Source: Rhyacophila brunnea | Taxonomy: Eukaryota; Arthropoda; Insecta; Trichoptera; Rhyacophilidae | Assembly (NCBI GenBank): GCA_022495005.1 | Contig: JAGYXB010001943.1 | Coordinates: 186,001-250,000 of the forward strand | DNA: 64,000 nucleotides | Reading direction: 5' to 3' | Shown: positions 22,989 through 34,370 of the stretch, piece by piece | Layout: every line of letters begins with the position of its first letter | How positions within the stretch are numbered: the first letter of the stretch is position 1 | Position numbers and translations under genes: made by a program | The notes under the pieces: model-generated | Databases searched by the model: none | The model's input: the letters and a program-made list of their open reading frames with translations, nothing else | Told to the model about the DNA's origin: nothing

Positions 22989-23653
22989 ACCAAGGCCTGA
23001 ACAAAAACGATACATAAGTGCGAGTGAGAAAGTATTCGGCACCCTTATGATCTCTGCGACACGCGATAGCGTAAGATAAAAGGTTTACAGATGTGTGAGA
23101 TGAGTTGCTGTGGTGTCACCGCCAAATATTAGTTTGTTGCATAGCTAAGCGTCGATAACATGCGAGCGCGTGTTGCTAAAATTGATATTTTTTGTGTTAA
23201 ACATAAATTCAGTGGTAAATATTTTTAGTTAATTGAGTATAAAAGATGGTTCTGTGTATTGTATTAATATGTGGTAACCGTACTGATAAGCAAGAAGATG
23301 GTATTACGTTTCATAGGTAAGTTGGTCATGTTCGTGATAATTTATTTGTATATTATTATATATTTTAATATCAGTGACCTAGTGTTTCTTTAAAATAACT
23401 TAAATTATAGATATTTTTACCTAATGGTTGCATTTTGACCGCTTAAAATACTATATAACGTAAAAAATAGAAAATTATATTTTAATTCTGAGCGTCTAGT
23501 GCGTGAACTTTGGACGAGCACTAGCGAAATGGTCTATGGTCTCAAACATTTGTGTACGAATGCGTTCGCTCGCCCACAAACCAAACGCACGGCACGCAGC
23601 TTTATTTAGCAATGCAATGGGTAGCGTCTAGATGTATCTATAGTCTAAGGTTG
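22989..23653 (+). repeat. duplicated 665-bp unit, copy 1 (THAP-like exon)
   Basis: Matches 28,348-29,014 over its full length with scattered differences. It begins ACCAAGGCCTGA, the 3' end of a LINE ORF in the other copy, and ends TAGTCTAAGGTTG. It carries a THAP-like first exon with splice donor at 23,246-23,316. No poly(A), inverted repeat or target duplication seen. Confidence 0.85.
23246..23316 (+). pseudogene. THAP-domain N-terminal exon, copy 1
   Basis: ATG at 23,246 starts 23 codons beginning MVLCIVLICG and ending EDGITFH, followed by AG|GTAAGT, a strong splice donor. A Cys-x4-Cys pair near the N terminus followed by FH about 13 residues later is the start of the THAP zinc finger (C2CH), a DNA-binding domain of P-element-type transposases and cellular regulators. 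I could not find downstream exons with the remaining Cys/His. The repeat context makes a captured or transposon exon more likely than an active gene. Confidence 0.55.
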
Positions 23654-24394
23654 GTACCTAGTTTGAATGTTCATCAGTGAGGTGGTTAGACACCTTTGAA
23701 GCCGTTGTGGCTTCGAATATCGCATTTGGGAAATAAACATTAAAATGAATGTTCTTTTTCAATATATTTGATTCAGAGCAAAGATTGGGAAAAAAAACTA
23801 ACTGTCATTCATTCATATAATATTATGCCATTACAAATTGTTCCAAAAATAGCGTTCATTCTAAATTTAAAATGTGTTACTTACCCATTTCTCTAATGGA
23901 ATATATTTTCTTCTACTTATTTCATTTTTATCTCCTATCGGAGGTTGATCACAGAGCGTAATTTTCTTTATCGTATGCTACACGGAATAGTTCGGTGTTG
24001 TTGCATTCATAGCAATCAGTCTTGCTTTGCTAAGCTTGCCGTTTATAATGAGTTGGGAATGCTGTATTTTTGCCCTTTCATACTGTGGCCAAGGTACTCT
24101 GGTTTTGATACAACGCAGAAGTTTTCGGTCCTTTCCCATTAATTTAAGAACGAAAATATTTGTCATATTAACACCCTTTTTAAAGAAATATCTATTATTT
24201 ATTGTAATTAGATTAAATTGACTTAATTTTGGATTTGAATAGAATATTGTGTTCATCTTTAAAATATTGTTAGTATAAATGGATATAAGAATACAATATA
24301 TTTTTATCAGTTAAGAATGATAAATTATGTAGAATAATACACTGTCAATCATAAAATGCATACATGTGGTCCAAAGATATGAATTGCGAGGATA
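23654..24394. other. intergenic DNA with possible SINE fragment
   Basis: GTGAGGTGGTTAGACACC (about 23,678) and GGCTTCGAATATCGC (about 23,708) are spaced like weak A and B boxes. The opposed ORFs at 23,945-24,256 overlap on both strands and have no domain. Confidence 0.35.
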
Positions 24395-24805
24395 TTATTG
24401 TGAATTTAAATATATTATAATATTATATAACATACATAATTTTGAAAACGCTTATGAAAAAATATATTATAACCGATAGGAAAAATCTTTTTTGAAAAAG
24501 TAGGACATCCCGCAGGAATCGAACCTGCATCTCTCGGCTTTCCAAATTGAGCTACTATTTCAAATCAAAGTAGGTAATACTTTAATTACTAACCGACGTC
24601 ACGGATCACTCTAAGATTTTTTGTTTTGATTTACTTAAACTTGCTAATAATTTTTTAGTGTCTTATTTTTTGAAAAACGATTTCTTTATATTGGTTGTAA
24701 TATATTTTCTTAGAAGTAATTTCAAAATAATGTATGTTCAATAATTAGAATATTACATCTTTAAATCTTGTGAATTATTCGTTGAATAAAAAAATAGTTA
24801 CTTAA
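24395..24805. mobile_element. repeat family F copy with inverted tails
   Basis: The left part (minus sense) has ACATACATAATTTTGAAAAC, ACCGATAGGAAAAATC, GCAGGAATCGAACCTGC (T arm/B box), CTTTCCAAATTGAGCTACTA (A box) and CGACGTCACGGATCACTC. The right part repeats the tail in plus sense: TTCTTAGAAGTAATTTC, ATGTATGTTCAATAATTAG, GAATTATTCGTTGAAT. In this copy the A- and B-box regions are adjacent, without the ~100-nt gap. Opposed tails again suggest a foldback element. Confidence 0.7.
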
Positions 24806-25417
24806 TTAAATATTATATATTATAATCCTACTACAAAAATTAGGGTTGAAGATAATTAATTACTTACTGATGATAAAGTTTATATCTAAAGTATTTTTAT
24901 AATCACAGTATTATTTTGAGTACCTATGTAATTTAGTCTAATGTAGACATTTGCACAGTAAAAAATATAGTATTCCATTGTTACACTCGCGAGGTTCATG
25001 TTGAAGTTGAAGTATGAAAAACATTAACCAACTCAACACTGTTAAATATCCTCCAAAGATTTAGGGCAGACTATAAAGAGCATTCTTAGAATTTCATTAG
25101 AGGTCTAGGAAGAGTAACGAGTGGCGACACTAGGGCTCAGTGACCGAGAAAGGGAACTAAATGTCAGACAATAAAATGAGCGAATGAATTAATTGTGATG
25201 TAGGAAGGTACTGTGGGATAATGATAAAAATTAAATAGCAAAATACGTGAAACTGTTATAATAAGGGGTATTTTAGTTATTTTAAAATACACAATTATTA
25301 TTACTAAAAACCTCAGAAACATATCTTTTAGAAGACAAATATAGGTGAAAAAAAGAATTTTAGCTTGTATACAGTATTGAATAAAAATAATAATAATGAT
25401 GCTAAACTGAACTATTC
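24806..25417. other. intergenic DNA, no feature seen
   Basis: AT-rich. No repeat or coding signature found. Confidence 0.5.
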
Positions 25418-25425
25418 ATTTAAAG

Positions 25426-25717
25426 CAGGCACGAGCAAACCCGCGGCCCGCGAGCAATATTAAATTTTTAAAAAGATTCCCGTTTTCATCTTTTAACGCC
25501 TTTCTCAACTACAAAATTAACACCTGAATTTAAAAAATGTTGAAAGACGTAAAACAGTTCAATTCCTCTCATTGTACTGTTTTTTTGTAATATTTTTTTT
25601 TCATAATAATAAATAGTATACATAATATTATAAAAATGGTATTTTACTTGCGGCGGCACTCCGATCATTTTGAATTCCTGAATTTGGCCCTTCATCCGAA
25701 AAGTTTGCCCCCCCCTG
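25426..25717. mobile_element. 292-bp hAT-type MITE with 8-bp TSD
   Basis: CAGGCACGAGCAAACC at the left and AGTTTGCCCCCCCCTG at the right are imperfect inverted ends. Perfect ATTTAAAG duplications lie at 25,418-25,425 and 25,718-25,725. The GCGGCCCGCGAGC block next to the left end is typical of such hAT ends. The minus-strand ORF within (25,486-25,695) has no transposase motif. Confidence 0.9.
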
Positions 25718-25725
25718 ATTTAAAG

Positions 25726-27040
25726 TGTTATTTGAAGTAGCCTACTTCAGTTATTTATTGTGTAGGTAGTATCTAAACGAAAGTATGCATATTTTTTTCC
25801 ATTAATAGTTCAACTAAAATAAGAAGTGTACGTTTATCTATATAAAAATTGGATAATATTTGAAGTACTTACTAGATTATTTCAAAGATCTCTCTTGTAG
25901 AATGTTTTAAATATAGTGAGTTAAAATAACTATGTTTCCGATAACTTTTGGATTTTTGCTGTTCATATTTAAAGGCTATACTTACCTTTATTTTGCCATT
26001 TTTTAATAAATAAATAACATATTATTATTACTACAAATACACGTACATAATACAAAATTATTATTTTTCATTAGGTTTACATTCCGATATGGATCTTGGT
26101 CACCTCACAAAAAGGTAAGACACCACCACATGAGCACTACAGTAGCATCACGTCACGTGAGTTCACATAGGATTTGCATAGAAATATTTCAATGGAAATG
26201 AGGATGAGATATCACTCGAAGGAGAGAATATAATATCTGGGTAAACCTAATTTTGCAGTGGTACTCAAGGGGTAGAGAAGTTAGGAAATATAAACTTAGA
26301 TATAAGTTTTTAAACATGAAATGGAATGGAATCAATTTGGAAACGTCTTTACGTAGAATTGATTGAGGTTAATGATGATAAATCCAAACTATTTGTTTCA
26401 CTAAAACAAAGCAATGTTGTGTAGATTTCACTGTTATGAAGTATTTATTATATTATCCTTATTCATCCTTAAGTAAAGAGTCTCCCGTGTGAGTGTTCTC
26501 AATTATTATACCAGCCGGTAGATTCTCGCCTAGCTAAGAAGAACTCGCCCCTCTTTGTCTTTGCACCTGGATGACTATTGCTGCGGTAAAATAAACATTT
26601 AGCCCCATTGCTCTTACACCCCGCAGAGCAATTTACTAAAGATAGCAACATACATTATTTGTCTACAGTATGAAAATATAAATATTTTATTTATTCACTA
26701 GGTGGAATTCCGGTATAAGGATGTACGAAAAATTATCAAAATAATTTTTAATTTATAGGAACTTTATGATGGTATCTATAATATTAAAGAACGTACTTCA
26801 TGTAAAATAGCAAAGTCCCCTATAAAGTTAGTATCTAATCCTACCATAATTTTTACCACTGCCAAGTAAAATGTCTTGAGTGTGAAGAAGTATTAATTCC
26901 TTAATTCATAATTAATGATGCCAACAAAATGGCCAGTATATCTTCTTAAACCTTTCAATTAATTTTTTGCATACTTTAAAAAATCGTCCCCATTATTTTA
27001 AGGACCTATCGCAATATATATTATGTTGTATGTATTTAAT
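25726..27040. other. intergenic DNA with unique GC-raised patch at 26,460-26,640
   Basis: The patch (CCAGCCGGTAGATTCTCGCC, TTTGCACCTGGATGACTATT) has no ORF or repeat partner in the window. The rest is AT-rich. Confidence 0.4.
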
Positions 27041-27160
27041 ATGTATAATTTCATACCTACCTACATAATTTGAAAACATCTCAGCTCTATAAGTACTTAC
27101 TAGAAAAATCTTTGTCGGACGTCGTATTTGTTCATCGATTTTTTCTAATATTATTATCAA
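27040..27160 (+). repeat. repeat family F fragment
   Basis: ACATAATTTGAAAACATCTC, CTAGAAAAATC and GGACGTCGTATTTGTTCATC match the tail and the CGACGCC end of the tRNA-like core at 11,360-11,385, in mixed orientation. Confidence 0.5.
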
Positions 27161-28167
27161 AGGGGTGTGAATTAATCGCACATCGCGTTAGTCAAAATCC
27201 GCAGTAACAAAAATTATTCAAATATTTAGGAAATAATTTTCATATAAACTAAATAATACCGAACAAAAGATAGTACTTATCACATTTAAAAAATATGTAT
27301 AAACTTAGTTTGACAACACTAGTCCCATAAAAAAGGGATAAAATTCACAAAGCGAAACAATATTATTTCAACTAGAAAAATAATCTTTTCTCGTAGCTAA
27401 TGTCACTACGGTCGGCTATGGTCACGTCATTGCGCGAGACATCGTAATATAATTATATAGAATTTAGGTATCAATTATTTTTTTAGTACTACGTTATGCA
27501 AATGATAGCAACAAATATTTATTTGTCTTGTTCATATGTCATCAACTTCAAAATAATGTTTTTAAAATTGTAATTCCTCGGAGGACCTGTGTGCATTTCA
27601 GGCTTATTTTTTTTTTGAAACGGACATTGCGGTTTATAATTTATTCATATTTTTAAATAGTCATTTAGTATTCATCGATTTGAAAATTATATATATATAT
27701 TTCACTCGTATAGTGAGCTAGTAAGCAGTGAATTAAAAATGGATCGATTTTTAAAATAAATAATTTTGTAAAAGTTTTTCATTTAAAAATATTGTTTCTA
27801 AAAAAGAGCCAAATCTTTTGACTTTTATTAGATACCGTAATATGGTAGTATTCGTCCATCTTATTTGTTCATTAATGTGTAGGTAAATCATTATGTAATG
27901 ACACTTGCGAATCGCCTTCGAATTTGGGCCTAGAAAAATGTTTTTTTCGACGTTTGATAATATAATGAATAGATCCAATAACTTAGGCGAATAGCTAACA
28001 AGCGTGTTAATGTAATCATCTTAATTATTGATTTATTTTGTTTAAAATCCCAGTACCATATTATTTGACATAATTTATTTTATTTGGTCATTCTCAGTAT
28101 CGAAAAAGATATGGCATCAAAATGACATTTACTTATTTTCTTCAAAATCTATTACCAATTCATTTTC
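27161..28167. other. AT-rich intergenic DNA
   Basis: No repeat or domain identified. The ORF at 27,751-27,978 is AT-driven. Confidence 0.5.
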
Positions 28168-28376
28168 GGTGGGTATCTTTAGGTATTATGGACACAACCA
28201 CCGATGGCAAGAGAAGACCTGGACGGTCGAAATTGAGATGGTTGGACTGTACCATGGGAGATTTAAAAATTCTCGGTCAAAGCAATTGGAAATTGTCGGC
28301 GCTCGATTGTCCAAGATGGAGGAAGTTTTTGAAGGAGGCCATGACCCACCAAGGCCTGATCAAAATCGATGCATGA
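28168..28376 (+). pseudogene. LINE ORF2 C-terminal fragment (non-LTR reverse transcriptase tail)
   Basis: The frame reads MDTTTDGKRRPGRSKLRW, then LDCTMGDLKILG, NWKLSALDCPRWRKFLKEA and ends HQGLIKIDA. GRPKLRW...DL..LG..NW...A.DR..WR...EA is the conserved tail after the reverse transcriptase in many insect RTE/CR1-like elements. Only this last ~65 residues remain. The last codons belong to the 667-bp duplicated unit that follows. Confidence 0.75.
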
Positions 28377-29014
28377 GTGCGAGTGAGAAAGTATTCGGCA
28401 CCATTACAATCTCTGCGACACGCGCTAGAGTAAGATAAAAGGTTTACATATCTGTGAGCTAGTTTCCAAAAGTATCGCCATCAAATCGGGGCAAAACGCT
28501 TCACATAGCGTCGATAACTTGCGAGCTCGAGTTGCTAAGATTGATATTTTTTGTGTTAAACATAAAGTCAATGGTAAATATTTTTAGTTAATTAAGTAGA
28601 AAAGATGGTTCTGTGTGTTGTCTTAAAATGTGGTAGCCGTACTGATAAGCAGGAAGATGGTATTACGTTTCATAGGTAAGTTGATACATGTTCGTGATAA
28701 TTTATTTGTATTTTATTATATATTTTAATATCAGTGACCTAGTGTTTCTTTAAAATAACTTAAATTATGGATATTTTACCTAATGGTTGCATTTTGACCG
28801 CTTAAAAATACTATATAACGTAAAAAAATAGAAAATTATATTTTAATTCTGAGCGTCTAGTGCGAGCACTTTGGGCGAGCACTAGCGAAATGGTCTATGG
28901 TCTCGAACATTTGTAGGTGAATGCGTTCGCTCGCCCACAAACCAAACGCAAGGCACGCGGCTTCATTTAGCAATGCAACGGGTGGCGTCTAGATGTATCT
29001 ATAGTCTAAGGTTG
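28348..29014 (+). repeat. duplicated 667-bp unit, copy 2 (THAP-like exon)
   Basis: Collinear with 22,989-23,653. Because it begins inside the LINE ORF end, the duplicated unit joined LINE tail and THAP exon before copying. Both copies carry the CpG-bearing block GCGTTCGCTCGCCCACAAAC near their ends. Confidence 0.85.
28605..28675 (+). pseudogene. THAP-domain N-terminal exon, copy 2
   Basis: ATG at 28,605, MVLCVVLKCGSRTDKQEDG then ITFH and a GTAAG donor, the same 71-nt length as copy 1. Cys4 and Cys9 and the FH pair are kept. The differences from copy 1 (I5V, I8K, N11S) leave the frame and donor intact. Downstream THAP exons are not visible in the next 5 kb. Confidence 0.55.
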
Positions 29015-29411
29015 TAGTGCTATAAATGATGATGTTTAGGTATTACATATTTGTTTAAAATATTATAATACCAACAACGACATGTAATTAATCACGTTAC
29101 GCTTAATTATAGTTAACAAAGTTTTCGTTAAATTTTAAATATTATGTTCAATAATAATAAACCCATTTATGTAAGTTCGAGTAAACTCAATTTGTTGAGT
29201 TAAGTAAATAGTTGTAAACCAGCGTTCTTATCTCGTGATTTGTCAAACAACCCTTGTCGAAGACAATACATTCTTGGGAATCCAGTAATGTATTAATCAA
29301 CAAACTAATACAATTAACATCATCCCCCGATGTAAACAATATAAGTCCCTCCAATTCTGAAGACTCGCACCCACTGAATCTGACGTACGGATCGGTGTAT
29401 TTTGTATTATC
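29015..29411. other. intergenic DNA with opposed short ORFs
   Basis: ORFs at 29,187-29,432 (-) and 29,254-29,442 (+) overlap antisense and extend into the hAT end. Neither has a known domain. Confidence 0.4.
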
Positions 29412-29419
29412 TTTTAGAG

Positions 29420-30291
29420 CAGTGTTTCTCAAAGAATGTTAGTCAAGAAAACTTTTTATAGATTGCATAACATATCGAAACCCTTTAAATAGTTTAGCGA
29501 AGGGAATAAAAATGCACATCTGAAAAAAATATCTGTTTTGCTGGTCACGTTCAATATTGGAATCATGAAGATTGAATTTTTATTTTGTTCCACATCTGAG
29601 ATCCTACATTGTAAGTTACGGTATAGTGAGGATATTTTATTTCTTTCATTATAAACGTTTACGTGCTTTCCTTTGAGTCATAAACACGCTTAAAACGTCG
29701 GCAAGATAAGATACAGTTTAAGATAACTACGAAGTTTTTGGTAATCGATTAAATAATAGAAATATTACAATAATTGTCGTAGTTCAAATATTAATCGAAA
29801 AAATTGCCAAGTAAAAGCAACTGGATTTCTGAATTCAAAAGCAGGGTCAAGTAATCTCATCTTCACGAAATATGTATGACCACCAAATATATATGAAACG
29901 AATATGTACGACCAACAAAGTTTAGTATGCACATTTATATCGGATCTTTACAGCCTACCTCCACCCTTCACCACTGATGTATATATATTATATATTTATA
30001 ATCTTATAAAAAAAATCGTAGGTCCCGGGTCTGGTAAATTCACTACTTGTTGTTTTTCAATGTGTATGACTTAAGAGTAATTGGCTAATATACATTTCTC
30101 GTAAAACCAAAAATATGTTAATATAACCTACACTCTGTAGAGGTCCATATGATACTCTTATGATAAAACGTTGTGAAGTAATATAATTAATGAAATTAGT
30201 GATATGGGCGGTTTTGTCTAGGACAATTTAAAGTGTGACTGAAAAACGTTTAGTGTTTCCAGTCAATCTGATCCCCGTTTGGAAAACTCTG
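29420..30291. mobile_element. 872-bp hAT-type non-autonomous element
   Basis: The left end CAGTGTTTCTCAAAGAATG and right end CGTTTGGAAAACTCTG are imperfect mirror ends of the common hAT CAGTGTTTCCCAAA type. Flanks TTTTAGAG (29,412-29,419) and TGTTAGAG (30,292-30,299) match at 7 of 8. There is no transposase. A family E fragment lies inside at about 30,085-30,185. Confidence 0.8.
30085..30185 (+). repeat. dispersed repeat family E, copy 3
   Basis: CTCGTAAAACCAAAAATATG, TTAATATAACCTACACTCTG and GTAGAGGTCCATATGATACT follow the family order. It lies within the 872-bp hAT element. Confidence 0.6.
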
Positions 30292-30299
30292 TGTTAGAG

Positions 30300-31590
30300 A
30301 GAGAGACACGTTAAGAAAGCATGTAAATAGTTTTGTAGTAATAAGTTTGCATATTAATGAAATGGTCGTAATTTGTCATGTCGTATCTTTTCAGGCGTCA
30401 AATGGTGACGTATTAGATAGTAGAAATTGAGGCAACTTGTACTTAATTTGATTAATGAATGGTCGATACAATCAAGATGCAAAAACGAGAATAATTTCTT
30501 GGGCATTGTGTATAAAGGGTAATAATTCGAATAATAGCTGATATAGCCCTGTAGGTGTTTGATTTTTTTAAATTTCGAACATACCGCTCGGTTACATAAT
30601 ATTTTTGATTCATTAAACTATTAAAGGGTGAATACGTATAGCATATTGACCTGATGACTATTCGGAATTGCTTTCTGATACTACCTTAATGCTATTTAAT
30701 TAAATTACTAGAAAGTTTTTGTCGATATACCTCATTTATGCGCACTTTTTAGATGTTACTAAATCAGTATACAAAATATAGTCATACTTACATTAGTTAC
30801 TAATTATTACTTCCAATAATACTAAAAATACCATTAAAAATTAATAACGTTAAAATAATTATATCTAGTTTTCTAATAAATCTAAATTGATTGTCAATTT
30901 ATATTTTAGATCAATGCAACAATCTACAAGATTTAATAATGTAGAATGCTTTAGTAAAAATACATAACTCCGTAAAAAAAGCTTTATAAGCATACACCGG
31001 TTACCTACATATTTTTGCTTGCCAGCTGATTGTTCTTACCACTTAAATATCGAAAGGAAATAATGTGTTTTTTGGGTATTATGTGTAATATTATGTAAAT
31101 TGATCTAAATTTGTTTAGAATGCCAAAAACTGACGGGTATGTACCTTATTTTATGTGTAATAATACTAATAATCAAGACTTTTACTAAATTTTATTATGA
31201 CACTCTTTAACTCAGTGGCAAAGATTCCATACTAGGCGATTATTTAAAGCCTACCTTCTTAAAAAAAATATTTTATAATATTGACATATTAAATAATATA
31301 ATTACATAATAATATATTCAATATGCCCAACGACATCTATCGTATAATTGTCATAATAATTTTACAATCTTTTCCACTATTTCAATAAGCACCATTTATG
31401 GCATGTCTCGAAGGTTTAAAAAAATAAGCGATATCTCGTTTTGCTTCACATATTGTATGGATTATGTTCGCGTAAATCGAAAACTTTTTTATATGAAGTT
31501 TGTTTCTCATAATTTCAAGACGTCTGCGGCGGCCCATATAAATTGGTAAGCTATTTAAGGAGCGCTTACATTTTACGTAAGCGCACATTT
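30300..31590. other. AT-rich intergenic DNA
   Basis: No gene, RNA or repeat recognised. The 68-codon minus ORF at 31,382-31,588 has no domain. Confidence 0.5.
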
Positions 31591-31595
31591 ATTCA

Positions 31596-31660
31596 AAATA
31601 ATTTATAAGATAATTTAAAAAAATAATTTCTAAGATAATTTAAAAAAATAATTTCTATGG
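31596..31660 (+). repeat. 26-bp tandem repeat, 2.5 units
   Basis: TAAGATAATTTAAAAAAATA followed by ATTTC is repeated almost exactly end to end. Confidence 0.8.
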
Positions 31661-32690
31661 GATTCAATCACATATAAATATTGATTGTTGTTCAAAATAA
31701 TAAATAATTTATCTCGTGATTTTTATTTTTCAGTTAGTTTATTCATAGACTAAGACAATTTATTCAGCCAATTATGTCAGTTGAAATCTCATCAGTTGTA
31801 TCTAAGTCTATGTTTTAAATATATAAGTATTTTAATATGTCTAGTTTACGGGTTAAATTATAAATTCTTATGGAACAGATTCACAACAACGGATATTTTC
31901 AATATATTTTGAGCGTATCTTGCGTTTATATTTAGGAAAATACATAATTCAAATTAATTGCTTAATTTTTTACCATCAGTGAGCTTTTAGAATGTCATCG
32001 GTTTTTGTGTTCCTATTCATCAGTAGTTATGTCGGATTATCTTCTTATTTCCCGAAAATACATCTTATAAGTGTGCTTTCTCCACAGCCTACCTATTTCC
32101 AAAAGTCACTCTTTACCACTGCTTTACCTAGTATCTAATATTTATTTTGAAAAACTATTTTTATTCATGATTGACTAGGTTTAAGATATTTGCACATAAT
32201 AATTTAAGAATTATTATACACTTTTTCATTATTGATAATGTATTGCATTTTTTTAATCTCACTCGTTCTAAGGTTGTTGGTATATCTGAGAATTTTCAAA
32301 AATGTGTAAGCAATTTTTGATTAAATTAAAAAGGTCTGCTACTTAATGTCTCATATTCATCATCAAATAAAAAAAACACATGCATAATAAAATATATGAA
32401 TATATTATCAGTTATCCCATGTGACAAAAGTAGGTAAATAAATATATTATTAATTATTTGTAGTCACATGCTCTAATCTATACTTATAATATTTTGAATT
32501 AAGTTAAATTTGTCGTCAATATCGACTACACCTACGCATGAAACGTGAACATATCTCAAATACCCAATATAGCCATCATACTATTTGTAACTGGAGCCTT
32601 ATATCAGCTAGTTAGCTGGCGAGAATTTCGAAAGAACAGAACCTAAGGAAGAAAGAGAGGTAGAACGAAATTTATAGACAGATAGCGGCG
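31661..32690. other. AT-rich intergenic DNA
   Basis: Nothing recognised. Near 32,630-32,690 the sequence becomes purine-rich on the plus strand, just downstream of the candidate minus-strand exon. Confidence 0.5.
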
Positions 32691-32716
32691 CGGAGCAGGA
32701 AATAAATTAACTTACC

Positions 32717-32761
32717 TGACTGTCGAAAGCGGCAGCGTCCGGAGTCTGGCGTCCTGGCATC
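32717..32761 (-). CDS. candidate first coding exon (15 codons) with strong splice donor
   Basis: In a GC-rich unique block, the minus strand has ATG at 32,761 and reads MPGRQTPDAAAFDSQ, followed exactly by CAG|GTAAGTTAA, an excellent donor in phase 0. The upstream block (TACGATAGCGG) is stop-containing and could be 5' UTR. I do not recognise the protein. If real, the gene continues leftward across a long intron. With only 45 coding bases, chance cannot be excluded. Confidence 0.3.
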
Positions 32762-33153
32762 CGCTATCGTATTTACTTCTCATGACTTGATTCTATCGTT
32801 GGAAATACAGTAAATATATTTAAATTATTATATCTAAAATAAATACGTATTGAATACTACACTTGTACTAAACGTCTCATTTGTTCATAAAATCCCACCG
32901 CAACCACTCCAAATCTACATTATTGCATTACATTTTCAGCCAAATTTTCTATTAATACAACTGCCTTGTAAAACGATAAATTTTTACGACAAGGAATTAC
33001 TAGGAGAGGTTTGCAATGGTGGGTTGACCCTGAAGATTAAGACCTTAAGACGGTGACTATTGAGGACTAGAGATCAATAATTATGGAAGTAGATTGATTC
33101 TCTAGTCGAATTACTTTATACTGATATAACGAATATTACAAAAGATGCCAACC

Positions 33154-33270
33154 AGATACTAAAAATCAGGAACTGGAAAAGACGTGCTGAGGACCGTTCC
33201 GGCTGGAGGACAGCGGTGGAGGAGGCCAGGGCTCGACTTGAGCTGTAGCGCTATCGAAGAAGAAGAAGAT
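33154..33270 (+). pseudogene. LINE 3' end: ORF tail plus (GAA)n
   Basis: The frame reads LKIRNWKRRAEDRSGWRTAV, EEARARLEL, stop, then CGAAGAAGAAGAAGAT. NW..RAEDR..WR..VEEA.A is the RTE/CR1-like C-terminal tail, and a short trinucleotide run right after the stop is a usual LINE terminus. This LINE differs from those at 28,168 and 59,786. Confidence 0.8.
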
Positions 33271-34328
33271 ATAACGACACAAGGAAGAACATAATGAGAA
33301 TACTAAAGAAAAATTATATATATAGATAGTATACATTAATATAAATAAATAGAGAGAGAGTAGAGGATGGCAGAAGAGATATAAAATATTTTTCGAACGT
33401 AAGTGTGGAATCTTTAGTATATAGGTAAGTATTAAATATCTCTATAAACATTCTGAATTAATTTTTCACATAACATCTAATATATTAATAGTATAACTAC
33501 AATAGATAAGTGTATGTATTAGGTTAGAAAAACGTAATATCAAAACTTTATGTAATTCCGTCAACATGTCCCAGCCGGTCCGATCTGTTAATAAACATAA
33601 AAAAATACTGAGATTTTTTTGTTGCCTTCAATATCTGTTATCTACGTCTTCAAGGCATACCAGGATAGTTATTTGGTATACATAATTATATTATATATTG
33701 GTGAGGATTTTTAGTGAACTGTTGGATGGGGAGTTTTGGATGCTGGGGGAGGGTGTCAGTCGAGACTAACCTTTGATATTGAGATGGCTGGAACGCTTCA
33801 GCTGGTTTCGTGTTCACGCAATCACACAACCTGTACCACTCGCACGGTTCTTGTGGCAGATGGGTGGGTAATGAGTTTATGATTGTTTATGAATTACTGC
33901 TTTGATAACGCTATGGCGGTCAAATTGGTGCAACTCTTGACATCCTCGTGGTCTACGGGTAAATACCATTTTGAAAAAACGATTAAACAGTCACACGTTA
34001 ATTGATTAAAGTACCTGGATGACAACAATGAGTGGAGTATGTAGAATGGAAATATAGAGTGAGATTTACGCCAGGATAATTGGCGCTAATATAATATACC
34101 TAATTATAGATTTAAGTTTTTAACACAGACTTCAATTACGTGACAATATTGCTGCAGTTTACTAAAGGCGTAAATGTTTATTAAAAATATTCTACATGGC
34201 AATAATGGAGTGTACAAGATTCCATTTCTTTTTCTATGGTCTCCTCTAATTAGCCTTACAGACCAAGTATACATTGATAAGATTAAGTATCAGCATACAT
34301 CATATCATTAAATAAGATTAAGTATTGA
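33271..34328. other. intergenic DNA with unique GC-raised patch at 33,690-33,960
   Basis: The patch (GGATGCTGGGGGAGGGTGTC, CTGTACCACTCGCACGG) has no ORF or repeat partner. A short AG microsatellite lies at about 33,350. Confidence 0.4.
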
Positions 34329-34370
34329 GCAGTAATATGTAGATCGTATAGCCGATCCACATATTACTGC
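34329..34370. repeat. strong hairpin, 18-bp arms, 6-nt loop
   Basis: The left arm GCAGTAATATGTAGATCG pairs with the right arm CGATCCACATATTACTGC at 17 of 18 positions. The single mismatch is A/C in a plus transcript and G/U in a minus transcript. The loop is TATAGC. A direct repeat AATAAGATTAAGTAT/GATAAGATTAAGTAT-like lies just upstream (34,275-34,327). It could be a small foldback insertion, a protein-binding dyad or an RNA hairpin. The loop is short for a microRNA precursor. Confidence 0.75.

Noticed and set aside
23236..23245. TATAAAAG just before the THAP ATG as a TATA box
   Set aside because: It abuts the ATG, leaving no room for a transcription start and leader, and is changed to GTAGAAAAG in the second copy.
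23945..24256. Opposed ORFs on both strands
   Set aside because: Mutually antisense, no domain, AT-rich codon content.
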